A stretch of DNA of 64,000 nt from Pontibaca methylaminivorans (GTDB lineage: Bacteria; Pseudomonadota; Alphaproteobacteria; Rhodobacterales; Rhodobacteraceae): positions 1,860,001 to 1,924,000 of the forward strand of contig NZ_FTPS01000001.1 in the NCBI RefSeq assembly GCF_900156525.1, given 5' to 3'. Shown here in pieces: positions 9,303-17,029 of the stretch; the stretch's first letter is position 1, and each line of letters opens with the position of its first letter. A program made the translations under genes and the position numbers. The notes below the pieces were generated by a model, which was given only the letters and a program-made list of their open reading frames with translations, was not told the origin of the DNA and did no database searches.

Positions 9303-9351
9303 TTCTTCTGGCGGGAAATATCCCCGCCGGAGGCTCTGCCCGAAGGGCAGA
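9303..9351. repeat. REP-like intergenic element, copy 1 (after uvrC)
   Basis: TTCTTCTGGCGGGAAATATC at 9303-9322 starts a module that recurs after dapB at 51803. It ends in a perfect hairpin TCTGCCC-GAA-GGGCAGA (9335-9351). It lies 13 bases after the uvrC stop. Because it combines a conserved head with a variable stem-loop and sits at a gene end, it probably acts as a terminator or RNA-stabilising repeat. A T-tract is absent. Confidence 0.6.
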
Positions 9352-9452
9352 TCGTGCGGGGCAGGGCCTTGCTGCAGGGGGCGGCGCGAAAGCGGCGCGG
9401 GGCGGCCACGACACCGCTTCCAGTTCCCGCGCGCGCGCTGTAGATTGCCGCC

Positions 9453-10115
9453 ATGACATGGACCCTCCCCAATATCCTGACCGTGCTGCGCCTCCTGGCG
9501 GCGCCGGGGCTTGCGGTCATGTTTCTTTATTTCCATCGGCCCTGGGCGGACTGGTTCGCGCTCATGCTGTTCGTCGGCGCCGCGGTGACCGACTGGTTCG
9601 ACGGGCATCTGGCGCGCAGCTGGAAACAGGAAACCCGCCTCGGGACCATGCTCGACCCGATCGCGGACAAGGCAATGGTGATCATCGCGCTGATGGTGAT
9701 CGTCGGCTATTCGTCCATGTCGGCCTGGCTCGTGCTGCCGGCGACGGTGATCGTGTTCCGCGAGGTCTTCGTCTCGGGGCTGCGCGAATTCCTGGGCAAT
9801 GTGGCCGGCACGCTCAAGGTGACGCGGCTTGCGAAATGGAAGACCACGGTGCAGATGATCGCGATCGCGGTGCTGTTCGCGCAGGGCATATTCGAGCATT
9901 TCCTGGCGCTTGCGGCCGAGGGCATGCCGCCGGCCGAACTCGACGCGATCCTCTCCGGCACGGGGGCGGATCCGGAGGGGTTGCGCTGGAAACTGGCGGG
10001 GATGGAATGGTGCGGCCATGTCGGCCTTGCGCTGCTCTGGCTGGCGGCGGTCCTTACATTGCTGACCGGCTGGGATTACCTTCGCAAGGCGTTGCCACAT
10101 CTCAAGGAGGGCTGA
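9453..10115 (+). CDS. pgsA: CDP-diacylglycerol-glycerol-3-phosphate 3-phosphatidyltransferase
   Basis: A 220-residue integral membrane enzyme making phosphatidylglycerol phosphate. The full CDP-alcohol phosphotransferase motif D-x2-DG-x2-AR-x8-G-x3-D-x3-D is visible from Asp47 to Asp72 (DWFDGHLAR then GTMLDPIADK). The N-terminus MTWTLPNILTVLRL is typical of PgsA. At least four hydrophobic segments can be seen. A segment of about 35 residues between the last two membrane helices (about 150-185) looks longer than in E. coli. It is followed after two bases by moaD, so the three genes pgsA-moaD-moaE likely share a transcript. Confidence 0.93.
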   Translation: MTWTLPNILTVLRLLAAPGLAVMFLYFHRPWADWFALMLFVGAAVTDWFDGHLARSWKQETRLGTMLDPIADKAMVIIALMVIVGYSSMSAWLVLPATVIVFREVFVSGLREFLGNVAGTLKVTRLAKWKTTVQMIAIAVLFAQGIFEHFLALAAEGMPPAELDAILSGTGADPEGLRWKLAGMEWCGHVGLALLWLAAVLTLLTGWDYLRKALPHLKEG

Positions 10116-10117
10116 CC

Positions 10118-10378
10118 ATGGGTATCCCCGATTTCGACGTTCTCTATTTCGCCTGGGTGCGCGAGCGCATCGGCCTGCCGCGCGAGCGGATTTCCAGCAC
10201 TGCCGGCACGGTCGGCGATCTGGTGGCCGAACTGCGCAGCCGCGAGGACCGCTATGCCGCCGCATTCGCCGACCTTTCGGCGCTGCGCGTTGCCGTGGAT
10301 CAGGAACTGGCCGATTTCGACGCCCCGCTTGCGGGCGCGCGCGAGGTCGCGTTTTTCCCGCCCATGACCGGTGGATAA
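10118..10378 (+). CDS. moaD: Molybdopterin synthase sulfur-carrier subunit
   Basis: An 86-residue beta-grasp protein ending in FFPPMTGG; the C-terminal Gly-Gly is the thiocarboxylate carrier required for sulfur transfer to precursor Z (cyclic pyranopterin monophosphate). YFAWVRERIG near residue 10 is the standard MoaD N-terminal strand. The gene begins just after the pgsA stop behind an AAGGAGG-type ribosome site (10104-10110), and it overlaps the most upstream possible start of moaE. It works with MoaE encoded next. Confidence 0.93.
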   Translation: MGIPDFDVLYFAWVRERIGLPRERISSTAGTVGDLVAELRSREDRYAAAFADLSALRVAVDQELADFDAPLAGAREVAFFPPMTGG

Positions 10379-10379
10379 G

Positions 10380-10862
10380 ATGCGCGTCCACGTGCAGCCG
10401 GGCGATTTCGACCCGGGGGCCGAGCTTTCCGCCTTCGGCCGGCGCGCCGGTGTGGGCGCGGTCGTGAGCTTTACCGGCATCGTGCGCGACAACGGCACCG
10501 GCACGCTCGAGGCGATGGAGATCGAACATTACCCGGCCATGACCGAAAGCGCGATCCGGCGCATCGCCGAGGCGGCGCAGGCGCGCTGGGCGCTGGCCGA
10601 TCTGCTTGTGATCCACCGTTTCGGGCGGCTCGCGCCGGGGGCGCGGATCATGATGGTCGCGACCGCAAGCGCCCACCGCGCCGCCGCGTTCGCGGCTGCC
10701 GAATATCTGATGGATTACCTGAAATCCCGCGCGCCGTTCTGGAAGAAGGAAATCACCGCACAGGGCGGTGAATGGGTCGCCGCGCGGAACGAGGACGAGG
10801 CCGCGCTTGCCCGCTGGCGCGACGGCGCCGGCAAGGCACCCGGGCCGGGATCAGGGATCTGA
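10380..10862 (+). CDS. moaE: Molybdopterin synthase catalytic subunit
   Basis: A 160-residue MoaE. Conserved blocks include VGAVVSFTGIVR (near residue 20), VIHRFGRLAPG, SAHRAAAFAAAEYLMD and LKSRAPFWKKE, which carry the active-site basic residues (HR and KK). ATG at 10380 is preferred to the in-frame GTG at 10371 because GGTGGA lies just ahead of it. The C-terminal 25 residues are a variable tail. Its last 12 bases overlap the convergent minus-strand gene at 10851. Together with moaD it supplies molybdopterin, which fits the molybdate/tungstate transport genes at 37-42 kb. Confidence 0.93.
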   Translation: MRVHVQPGDFDPGAELSAFGRRAGVGAVVSFTGIVRDNGTGTLEAMEIEHYPAMTESAIRRIAEAAQARWALADLLVIHRFGRLAPGARIMMVATASAHRAAAFAAAEYLMDYLKSRAPFWKKEITAQGGEWVAARNEDEAALARWRDGAGKAPGPGSGI

Positions 10863-11174
10863 CCGCTCGATGCGGGCGCGCAGTTCCGCCGCCTCGCGCC
10901 GTGCCTCGCGCAGCCCTTCCATGGCGGCGCGCAGTTCCGCCTCGGTCTGGCCGATCTGGGTGGTGAGTTCGGCCTCGCGCTGCTGGTGATAGGTAATGGC
11001 GCGGTCGCGGGCCTCTTCGGCCTCGTGCAGTTCCTGGCTCATGCGGTCGAATTCCCCCACATCGCTGGCCCGCACCCGGGTAAAGCGATGCACGAGCCAA
11101 TGCGCGAACCAGCCGAGCGCGAAGGCCACGAACAGGATGATCGCCGTGGTGATGATGAACTCGGGTCTGTTCAT
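10851..11174 (-). CDS. Membrane-anchored coiled-coil protein of unknown function
   Basis: A 107-residue protein with one N-terminal membrane helix (residues 7-28, FIITTAIILFVAFALGWFAH) followed by a charged heptad-rich helix (about 45-105) of Glu, Arg, Ala and Leu. The topology resembles YhcB/ZapG, a cell-envelope coiled-coil protein of gammaproteobacteria, but I cannot claim homology. Its ATG overlaps the stop of the OmpA-family gene (ATGA), so the two are translationally coupled and may cooperate at the envelope. Its 3' end overlaps moaE tail to tail. Confidence 0.75.
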   Translation of the reverse strand: MNRPEFIITTAIILFVAFALGWFAHWLVHRFTRVRASDVGEFDRMSQELHEAEEARDRAITYHQQREAELTTQIGQTEAELRAAMEGLREARREAAELRARIERSDP

Positions 11175-13081
11175 TGGCCGTTCTCTCCTGCTTCGTCGTC
11201 CTGGTTGTCGCTTTCGCTTTCGCTTTCGCTTTCGCCGTCATCGGCGCCATCTTCTGCGCCATCGGCCGCGTCGTCACTGATCAGCTGGAACTCGATGCGG
11301 CGGTTTTCCTCGCGGCCTTCTTCGGTGCCGTTGTCGGCGATCGGGCGCGAGGCGCCATAGCCCACGGCCTTGAAGCTTCCGGTCAGGATGCGGCGGGCAC
11401 GCAGTTCGGCAAGAACCGCGTCGGCGCGTTCCTGGCTCAGCCTCAGGTTCATTTCCTCGCGTCCCTGGCTGTCGGTGTGGCCCTGGATTTCCAGCGGCAT
11501 CTCGCCGCAGCGATCCAGAACCTTGACGATCGCGCTCATGGTCTGGCGCGACGCGCCGGATATGGTGGCCGCGCCCGGCTCGAAGGTGATCTTGCCGCCG
11601 CGCTGGATCTTGGCAAGCTGGGCCTCGCATTCCTCGGGCGAGGGTGCCTCGGTGCGGATCACCTCGGATTCGCGATAGGTGATGGCAAGATCGAAATTGC
11701 CGCTTTCGCCCAGCTTTTCGGCCAGAAGCTGGGACACTTCCGACCGCGCCTCGGGCCGCTCCGAGACCCCCGTGACCGTCACCGCATCCGGTCGGACCGT
11801 GACCGAACCCTCGACCAGCTTGGACAGCGCCTCGAGCCCGGTCAGAACCCGCACCGGCCAGTCGTTCGGCAGGTTTTCGACCTGGCGCGTGGCGGTATAG
11901 ACATTGGACGAGCCGAAACTCGCGCGTGCATAGCTGTCGGCCATTTCGCGCAGGGCCGCATCGTTCAGCCGGCCGCGCAATTGCGCCTTGCCCTCGGCAT
12001 CGAGCGAGGCGGTGAATTCGGGCGGGCCCTCGCCCTCGGCGTCGGATTGCGACAGGACCGCGTTCAGCGCAAAGACATCGGGCAGGGCGGTTTCAAGTTC
12101 GCCCATCACCCGGTCGAACCGGGCCGATTCGATAGAATCGCTTGCGACCAGCGTGATGTCGGCATCCGAGAAGGTCACGCTTCCCTCGCCAAGCTTGGCC
12201 AGCGCCTGGATGCCGGCCTCGGCGGCCTCGGCCCAGCGCGGCGAGGGCACGCCCATGCCGACCGTGCAGCGCGCGCCGTCCTCGAGCCCGGCCGCCTCTG
12301 CCGCGGCAAGGATGCGCCTGGCCGCGGCATCGGTATCGGCCGAGCAGGAATCGAAGCGCGCGCCGTCCTCGTCGATCAGGAATCGCAGGGTAAAGGGCGT
12401 GATCACCGGCCGCGGCGCGCTTATGTCGAGCACGAGATCGACCCCCGCCGGGGTCATGCGCGACAGTTCCGCCTGGAGCGCGGATTTCTCGGGGGCGCTG
12501 TCCGAAATCGCCGTGATGGCGACGCGCTCGGAATCGACCGACACCTTGGCACGGGGGAGCTTTTCGAGCGCGGTGAGCGCAAAGTTCAGGGACCGCTCCC
12601 AGCCCTCGGGCACCGGATAGGCCGCGGTTTCCAGAAGGTCGGTCACCTGGCTGTCGCCGGCCATGCGGGTCAGCCGCGCAACCAGCGCAGTGCGGTCCGA
12701 AGCCGCCGGGACAAGGCCGATGATGGAAATTCCGCTGTCATTTCGCAGGATTTCGGCAAGGAAATGCGGCGGGGTCAGATCCTCGGCCGGGGTGATCTCG
12801 ATGCGGTCGACCACCCGCGCCGCATCGACCACGCTACCGGCGATGCTGAGTGCGGCGAAATGCTGCGCCTCGTCCGGCGCCGTGCCCAGAAGCACGACCT
12901 GCAACCCGTTCGCCGTCACCTCGGCCCAGCCGAAGGAGGATTCGTCGAGCGCGCGGCGGGTTTCGATCTCGGCGGTGCGCTCGATCGCGCCGACAGCGAA
13001 CTGCGCGGCCACGAGGCAGAGCATCGCGGCAAGGGCGAAGGTGAGCGGGACGATGGCGGATGCCGACAGGCGGTTCTTCAC
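11171..13081 (-). CDS. OmpA-family protein with BON-like repeats and acidic Ser-Glu tail
   Basis: A 636-residue envelope protein. A single N-terminal hydrophobic segment (residues 9-31) is a signal anchor. Residues of roughly 40-500 contain BON-like units (for example TANGLQVVLLGTAPDE and PDAVTVTGVSERPE). The OmpA C-terminal peptidoglycan-binding domain covers about 505-605, with GHTDSQG, LSQERA and ENRRIEF carrying the residues that hold diaminopimelate. It ends in a very acidic tail with SESESESD. The protein probably spans the periplasm from the inner membrane to peptidoglycan. A large plus-strand frame antisense to it is a composition artefact. The downstream coiled-coil gene is coupled. 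Confidence 0.88.
   Translation of the reverse strand: MKNRLSASAIVPLTFALAAMLCLVAAQFAVGAIERTAEIETRRALDESSFGWAEVTANGLQVVLLGTAPDEAQHFAALSIAGSVVDAARVVDRIEITPAEDLTPPHFLAEILRNDSGISIIGLVPAASDRTALVARLTRMAGDSQVTDLLETAAYPVPEGWERSLNFALTALEKLPRAKVSVDSERVAITAISDSAPEKSALQAELSRMTPAGVDLVLDISAPRPVITPFTLRFLIDEDGARFDSCSADTDAAARRILAAAEAAGLEDGARCTVGMGVPSPRWAEAAEAGIQALAKLGEGSVTFSDADITLVASDSIESARFDRVMGELETALPDVFALNAVLSQSDAEGEGPPEFTASLDAEGKAQLRGRLNDAALREMADSYARASFGSSNVYTATRQVENLPNDWPVRVLTGLEALSKLVEGSVTVRPDAVTVTGVSERPEARSEVSQLLAEKLGESGNFDLAITYRESEVIRTEAPSPEECEAQLAKIQRGGKITFEPGAATISGASRQTMSAIVKVLDRCGEMPLEIQGHTDSQGREEMNLRLSQERADAVLAELRARRILTGSFKAVGYGASRPIADNGTEEGREENRRIEFQLISDDAADGAEDGADDGESESESESDNQDDEAGENGQ
11209..11232. 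repeat. Hexanucleotide microsatellite, four copies of CGCTTT
   Basis: Four exact tandem CGCTTT units lie inside the OmpA-family gene and encode the alternating Ser-Glu of its acidic tail on the minus strand. Because the unit is six bases, copy-number change would lengthen or shorten the SE tail without shifting frame. Confidence 0.85.
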
Positions 13082-13136
13082 GAGGGGCTCCTCCGGGCTG
13101 GCAGGGCCTCTTAACGCCGCCGGCCCGCAGGATCAA

Positions 13137-14108
13137 TCAAAGCAGCAGGGCCAGCAGGAAGGGAATGAGCGGAATGAAGCCGGTGTCGCGATTGGCGCGG
13201 AACAGGCGCAGCATCCGCACCTCGTTGGTATGGTCGAAACCGCGCAGTTGCCAGGCCATATGCCAGCCCATGGCCCAGGGACCGGCAAGCGCCACCACCA
13301 GCGCAAGCGGACCCGCCCCCGGAACCATGGCCATGATGATCGCGATCGCCATCAAGGTGACCACCGCGACGAGGAAATAGCCAAGCCAGCGCGCGGTATC
13401 GTCCCCGAACAGGAGCGCGGTCGATTTCACGCCGATAAGCGCGTCGTCTTCCTTGTCCTGATGGGCATAGATCGTGTCATAGAACAGGGTCCAGAAAATC
13501 CCCGCGACATAGAGCACCAGCGCCGGCCAGCCGAGGCTGCCGGTATGGGCGGTCCAGGCCAGCAGCGCCCCCCAGTTGAAGGCAAGGCCCAGAAAGATCT
13601 GCGGCCAGTAGGTGAAGCGCTTGGCAAAGGGATAGATCGCGACCGGCACCAGCGCCACCAGCCCGAGCAGGATCGCCGCGCCGTTGAAGCTCAGCAGGAT
13701 CAGCAGCGCAACGAGCGCCTGCGCCCCCATCCACGCAAGCGCCTGTTTCACGCTGACCTGTCCTGACGGCAGCGGGCGCGAGCGGGTCCGGGCGACGCCC
13801 GCGTCGATCTCGCGGTCGGTGATGTCGTTCCAGGTGCAGCCGGCCCCGCGCATCAGCCAGGCCCCGACCGCGCAGCCGAGCGCGATCCAGAGATCGCCCC
13901 AGCGCGGGCTCTGGTCATGCAGCATGGCAAGCAGGAGCCCCCACCAGCAGGGCAGCAGCAAAAGCCAGGTGCCGATGGGGCGGTCGGCGCGGCTCAGCCG
14001 CAGATAGGGGCGCAGGCCGGGCGGTGCGTGCCGGTCCACCCAGTTGTTGCTTGCATCAAAGACCCGGCCGGCGGGCGAAGTCTCTGGCCTCGGAGAATTG
14101 CCTTGCAT
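13137..14108 (-). CDS. ubiA: 4-hydroxybenzoate polyprenyltransferase
   Basis: A 323-residue polytopic enzyme that prenylates 4-hydroxybenzoate in ubiquinone synthesis. Both aspartate-rich motifs are present: NDITDREID (near residue 95) and DTIYAHQDKEDD (near 220), which bind the Mg-diphosphate of the prenyl donor. The block NWVDRHAPPGLRPYLRLSRADRPIG before the first helix is typical of alphaproteobacterial UbiA. ATG at 14108 is chosen because AGGA precedes it by six bases; the open frame to 14525 is antisense to rsmE. The start lies only 12 bases from the divergent rsmE start. Confidence 0.95.
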   Translation of the reverse strand: MQGNSPRPETSPAGRVFDASNNWVDRHAPPGLRPYLRLSRADRPIGTWLLLLPCWWGLLLAMLHDQSPRWGDLWIALGCAVGAWLMRGAGCTWNDITDREIDAGVARTRSRPLPSGQVSVKQALAWMGAQALVALLILLSFNGAAILLGLVALVPVAIYPFAKRFTYWPQIFLGLAFNWGALLAWTAHTGSLGWPALVLYVAGIFWTLFYDTIYAHQDKEDDALIGVKSTALLFGDDTARWLGYFLVAVVTLMAIAIIMAMVPGAGPLALVVALAGPWAMGWHMAWQLRGFDHTNEVRMLRLFRANRDTGFIPLIPFLLALLL

Positions 14109-14120
14109 ATGTAATCCTGC

Positions 14121-14843
14121 ATGAGTGCGAAGATCAGGCTTCATGTAGAGCATCCGCTGGCCGAGGGGCAACCGCTGCCGCTTGATCGCGAGCAGGCGCA
14201 TTACCTGTTCACGGTGATGCGGCTGGAACCGGGCGCGCGGGTTCTGCTGTTCAACGGGCGCGACGGCGAATGGCTGGCCGAGGTCAGTGAGGCGGGCAGG
14301 CGGGGCGGCACCCTGACCGCGCTGGCCCGGACCGCGCCGCAGCGCATGCCGCCCGATGTCTGGCTCTGCTTCGCGCCGCTCAAGAAGGCGCGCACCGATT
14401 TCATCGTCGAAAAGGCGGCCGAGCTCGGTGCCGCGCGCATCCTGCCGGTGCAGACCGATTTCACCAATGCCGAACGCATCCGCCGCGACCGGCTGCAGGC
14501 CCATGCGCGCGAGGCGGCGGAACAATGCGGCGGCACTTACGTGCCCGAGGTGGCGGAGCTGCGCCCGCTTGCGGCGCTGCTTGGCGACTGGCCGCGGGGG
14601 CGGCGGCTCATGTTCTGCGACGAAAGCCGCGCCGGCCCGGCCAGCGTGCTCGAGGGCGAATCGCGGGGCGCCTGGGCGATCCTGATCGGACCCGAGGGCG
14701 GGTTTTCGCAGCCCGAGCGCGCGCGGCTCCTTGCGTTGCCCTTTGCCCGTGCGGTCAGCCTCGGGCCGCGGATCCTGCGCGCCGATACGGCGGCGGTCGC
14801 CGCGCTCACGCTCTGGCAGCAGGCGCTCGGGGACTGGGCATGA
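14121..14843 (+). CDS. rsmE: 16S rRNA (uracil-1498-N3)-methyltransferase
   Basis: A 240-residue SPOUT-fold methyltransferase. It has an N-terminal PUA-like domain (about 1-75, with HYLFTVMRLEPGARVLLFNG) and the knotted SAM site at the end (IGPEGGFSQPE near 195 and LGPRILRADTAAVAALTLWQ). The start lies 12 bases from ubiA, and no Shine-Dalgarno sequence precedes it, so the transcript may be leaderless or begin inside ubiA. The stop overlaps the next gene by four bases. Confidence 0.94.
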   Translation: MSAKIRLHVEHPLAEGQPLPLDREQAHYLFTVMRLEPGARVLLFNGRDGEWLAEVSEAGRRGGTLTALARTAPQRMPPDVWLCFAPLKKARTDFIVEKAAELGAARILPVQTDFTNAERIRRDRLQAHAREAAEQCGGTYVPEVAELRPLAALLGDWPRGRRLMFCDESRAGPASVLEGESRGAWAILIGPEGGFSQPERARLLALPFARAVSLGPRILRADTAAVAALTLWQQALGDWA

Positions 14844-15364
14844 GCTTCATCCGGCCCGAGGCGCGCGCCGCGCTCTGGCGCTGGCGCGAGGTGCTGGCGG
14901 GCGGGGGCGTTGCGCTTCTGGGGGCAAGCTGGGCGCTGGGGCCGCGCGGGCTTCTTGGCTGGGTCGGCTGGGCGCTGATCCTCGCCGGCGTGGCGCTGGT
15001 CGTCATCGGCATCCAGCGCGGGCGCTTTCGCACGGGCGGCGGCGGGCATGGCGTGGTGCAGGTGGACGAGGGGCAGATCACCTATTTCGGCCCGCTTTCG
15101 GGCGGGACGGTGGCGGCGCCGGCGCTCGAGCGGCTGACGCTCGATCCGACCGCGCGCCCGGCGCACTGGCTCCTGGAGCAGCCGGGGCAGCCGGTGCTGT
15201 TCATCCCGGTCGATGCCGAGGGGGCCGAGGCGCTGTTCGACGTCTTTTCCACGCTGCCGGGGCTTCGCACCGAACACATGCTGGCCGAACTTCGCCGTGG
15301 TCGCCGGCCGGTGGTGATCTGGGAGCGCGCGAGCCAGCGCTTGCCGGAGGTGCCCCTGCACTGA
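14840..15364 (+). CDS. Conserved membrane protein of unknown function
   Basis: A 174-residue protein translationally coupled to rsmE (ATGA). Two hydrophobic segments form a hairpin near residues 18-38 and 40-62 (GWVGWALILAGVALVVIGIQ). A soluble C-terminal region with beta character follows (VQVDEGQITYFGPLSGG, PVLFIPVDAEGAEALFDVF). The pattern recalls Rhodobacterales proteins found next to rsmE, but I cannot name a domain. It has no catalytic motif I recognise. Confidence 0.8.
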   Translation: MSFIRPEARAALWRWREVLAGGGVALLGASWALGPRGLLGWVGWALILAGVALVVIGIQRGRFRTGGGGHGVVQVDEGQITYFGPLSGGTVAAPALERLTLDPTARPAHWLLEQPGQPVLFIPVDAEGAEALFDVFSTLPGLRTEHMLAELRRGRRPVVIWERASQRLPEVPLH

Positions 15365-15488
15365 TGCGCTGCCGCATCATTTTGCCAACCGGTCACAGCG
15401 GCGGGCGGATCGACGGGTTGGATTGACAGTCGGGCCGATCCGCAGCAGTTGTGATTCCGTTGCATAGGTGAACAGCGGAGCTTGCGCC

Positions 15489-16859
15489 ATGTCCATCCCT
15501 CAATCCGGCGGCGGCCTGATCGAAAGCACCGATCAGCTTGCCGAATATCTGGCCGATGGCTGCAAACCCGAGGCCGACTGGCGCATCGGCACCGAGCATG
15601 AAAAATTCGGCTATTGCAAGGATACGCTGATGCCGATTCCCTACGACGGGCCGCGTTCGGTGAATGCGATGCTCGAGGGGCTGCGCGATGCCCATGGCTG
15701 GGCGCCGGTGCTCGAGGCGGGAAAGCTGATCGGGCTGGAAAAGGGGCTGGCGAACATCTCGCTCGAACCCGGCGGGCAGCTCGAACTTTCGGGCGCGCCG
15801 CTCGAAACCATTCACGAGACCTGCGACGAGGTGAACCAACATCTGCGCGAGGTGCGCGATGTGGCCGAGCGTATAGGCGTCGGGTTCATCGGGCTTGGCG
15901 CCGCTCCGATCTGGACCCATGAGCAGATGCCGATGATGCCGAAGGGGCGGTACCGGCTGATGACCGATTACATGGATCGCGTCGGCACCATGGGCAAATC
16001 CATGATGTATCGCACCTGCACCGTGCAGGTGAACCTGGATTTCGGCTCCGAGGCCGACATGGTGCAGAAATTCCGCGTCGGCCTTGCGCTGCAGCCGGTG
16101 GCGACGGCGCTGTTCGCAAATTCGCCCTTCTTCGAGGGCCGGCCCACGGGGCTGAAAAGCTGGCGCTCGCGGGTCTGGCGCGACCTTGATGCCGACCGCA
16201 CCGGGATGCTGCCCTTCGTCTTTGACGAAGGTTTCGGATTCGAAGCTTACGTCGATTACGCGCTCGATGTGCCGATGTATTTCGTTTACCGTGACGGGGC
16301 TTACATCGACGCGCTGGGCCAGTCCTTCCGCGACTTCCTGCGTGGCGAACTGCCGGCGCTGCCCGGTGAAAAGCCGATGCTTTCGGACTGGGCGGACCAC
16401 CTGACGACGATCTTTCCCGAGGTGCGCATCAAGCGCTTCATGGAGATGCGCGGCGCCGATGGCGGCCCCTGGCGGCGGCTCTGTGCGCTGCCGGCGCTCT
16501 GGGCCGGGCTGCTTTATGATCAGAACAGCCTCGATGCGGCCTGGGATCTGGTCAAGGGCTGGGATGCGGACACCCGCGAGGAACTGCGCATCGCGGCCAG
16601 CAAGGACGCGCTTCAGGCGCAGGTCGGGCGCATCAACATGCACGATCTCGCGCGCGAGGTGCTGGCGCTGTCCGAGGCCGGATTGCGTGCGCGGGCGCGG
16701 CAGGGCGCGGGGGGCCTCGTGCCGGATGAATCCCATTTCCTCAACACGTTGCAGGAAAGCGTCGAAACCGGGCGCGTGCCGGCGGACGAGTTGCTGGCGC
16801 ATTACAACGGCGACTGGGACGGCGACCTGACGCGGATTTATGCGGGTTACAGCTACTGA
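15489..16859 (+). CDS. gshA: Glutamate-cysteine ligase, plant/alphaproteobacterial type
   Basis: A 456-residue enzyme for the first step of glutathione synthesis (Glu + Cys + ATP). The N-terminal block WRIGTEHEKFGYCKDT (near residue 35), the ISLEPGGQLELSG active-site strand (near 90) and YRTCTVQVNLDFGSE (near 175) are signatures of the plant-type GCS2 group rather than the E. coli type. ATG at 15489 is chosen over the in-frame GTG at 15468 because GGAG (15477-15480) lies eight bases before it. The ending in GYSY is common in this family. Two cysteines that regulate the plant enzyme by disulfide cannot be assigned here. Confidence 0.94.
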   Translation: MSIPQSGGGLIESTDQLAEYLADGCKPEADWRIGTEHEKFGYCKDTLMPIPYDGPRSVNAMLEGLRDAHGWAPVLEAGKLIGLEKGLANISLEPGGQLELSGAPLETIHETCDEVNQHLREVRDVAERIGVGFIGLGAAPIWTHEQMPMMPKGRYRLMTDYMDRVGTMGKSMMYRTCTVQVNLDFGSEADMVQKFRVGLALQPVATALFANSPFFEGRPTGLKSWRSRVWRDLDADRTGMLPFVFDEGFGFEAYVDYALDVPMYFVYRDGAYIDALGQSFRDFLRGELPALPGEKPMLSDWADHLTTIFPEVRIKRFMEMRGADGGPWRRLCALPALWAGLLYDQNSLDAAWDLVKGWDADTREELRIAASKDALQAQVGRINMHDLAREVLALSEAGLRARARQGAGGLVPDESHFLNTLQESVETGRVPADELLAHYNGDWDGDLTRIYAGYSY

Positions 16860-16882
16860 AGCCCCGGCCTGTCCGGCCGATT

Positions 16883-16900
16883 GCGCCGGGCCTCCGGCGC
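16883..16900. terminator. GC-rich hairpin between convergent gshA and mclA
   Basis: GCGCCGG-GCCT-CCGGCGC is a perfect 7-base stem 23 bases after the gshA stop. A second inverted repeat, CCGGCC...GGCCGG, follows at 16944-16963. Neither has a T-tract, so strength as an intrinsic terminator is doubtful; they may shield the two convergent 3' ends. Confidence 0.4.
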
Positions 16901-17029
16901 GGTGCCTGACGCACATGTCACCGGTGGCGGAGTCATGAATCGACCGGCCCCGCAAGAGGCCGGCCGTCTGTCGCAGAACTGATGCCGGCCCGCAGCTTCC
17001 TTGGGGGCGCTGCGAGCCGCCTTGTCAGC

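Noticed and set aside
11174-13114. 646-codon plus-strand frame antisense to the OmpA-family gene
   Set aside because: Same composition artefact; the minus strand has the OmpA domain motifs.
14109-14525. N-terminal extension of ubiA to 462 codons
   Set aside because: The extra 139 codons are antisense to rsmE; UbiA homologues start near residue 140 of that frame and a ribosome site precedes ATG 14108.
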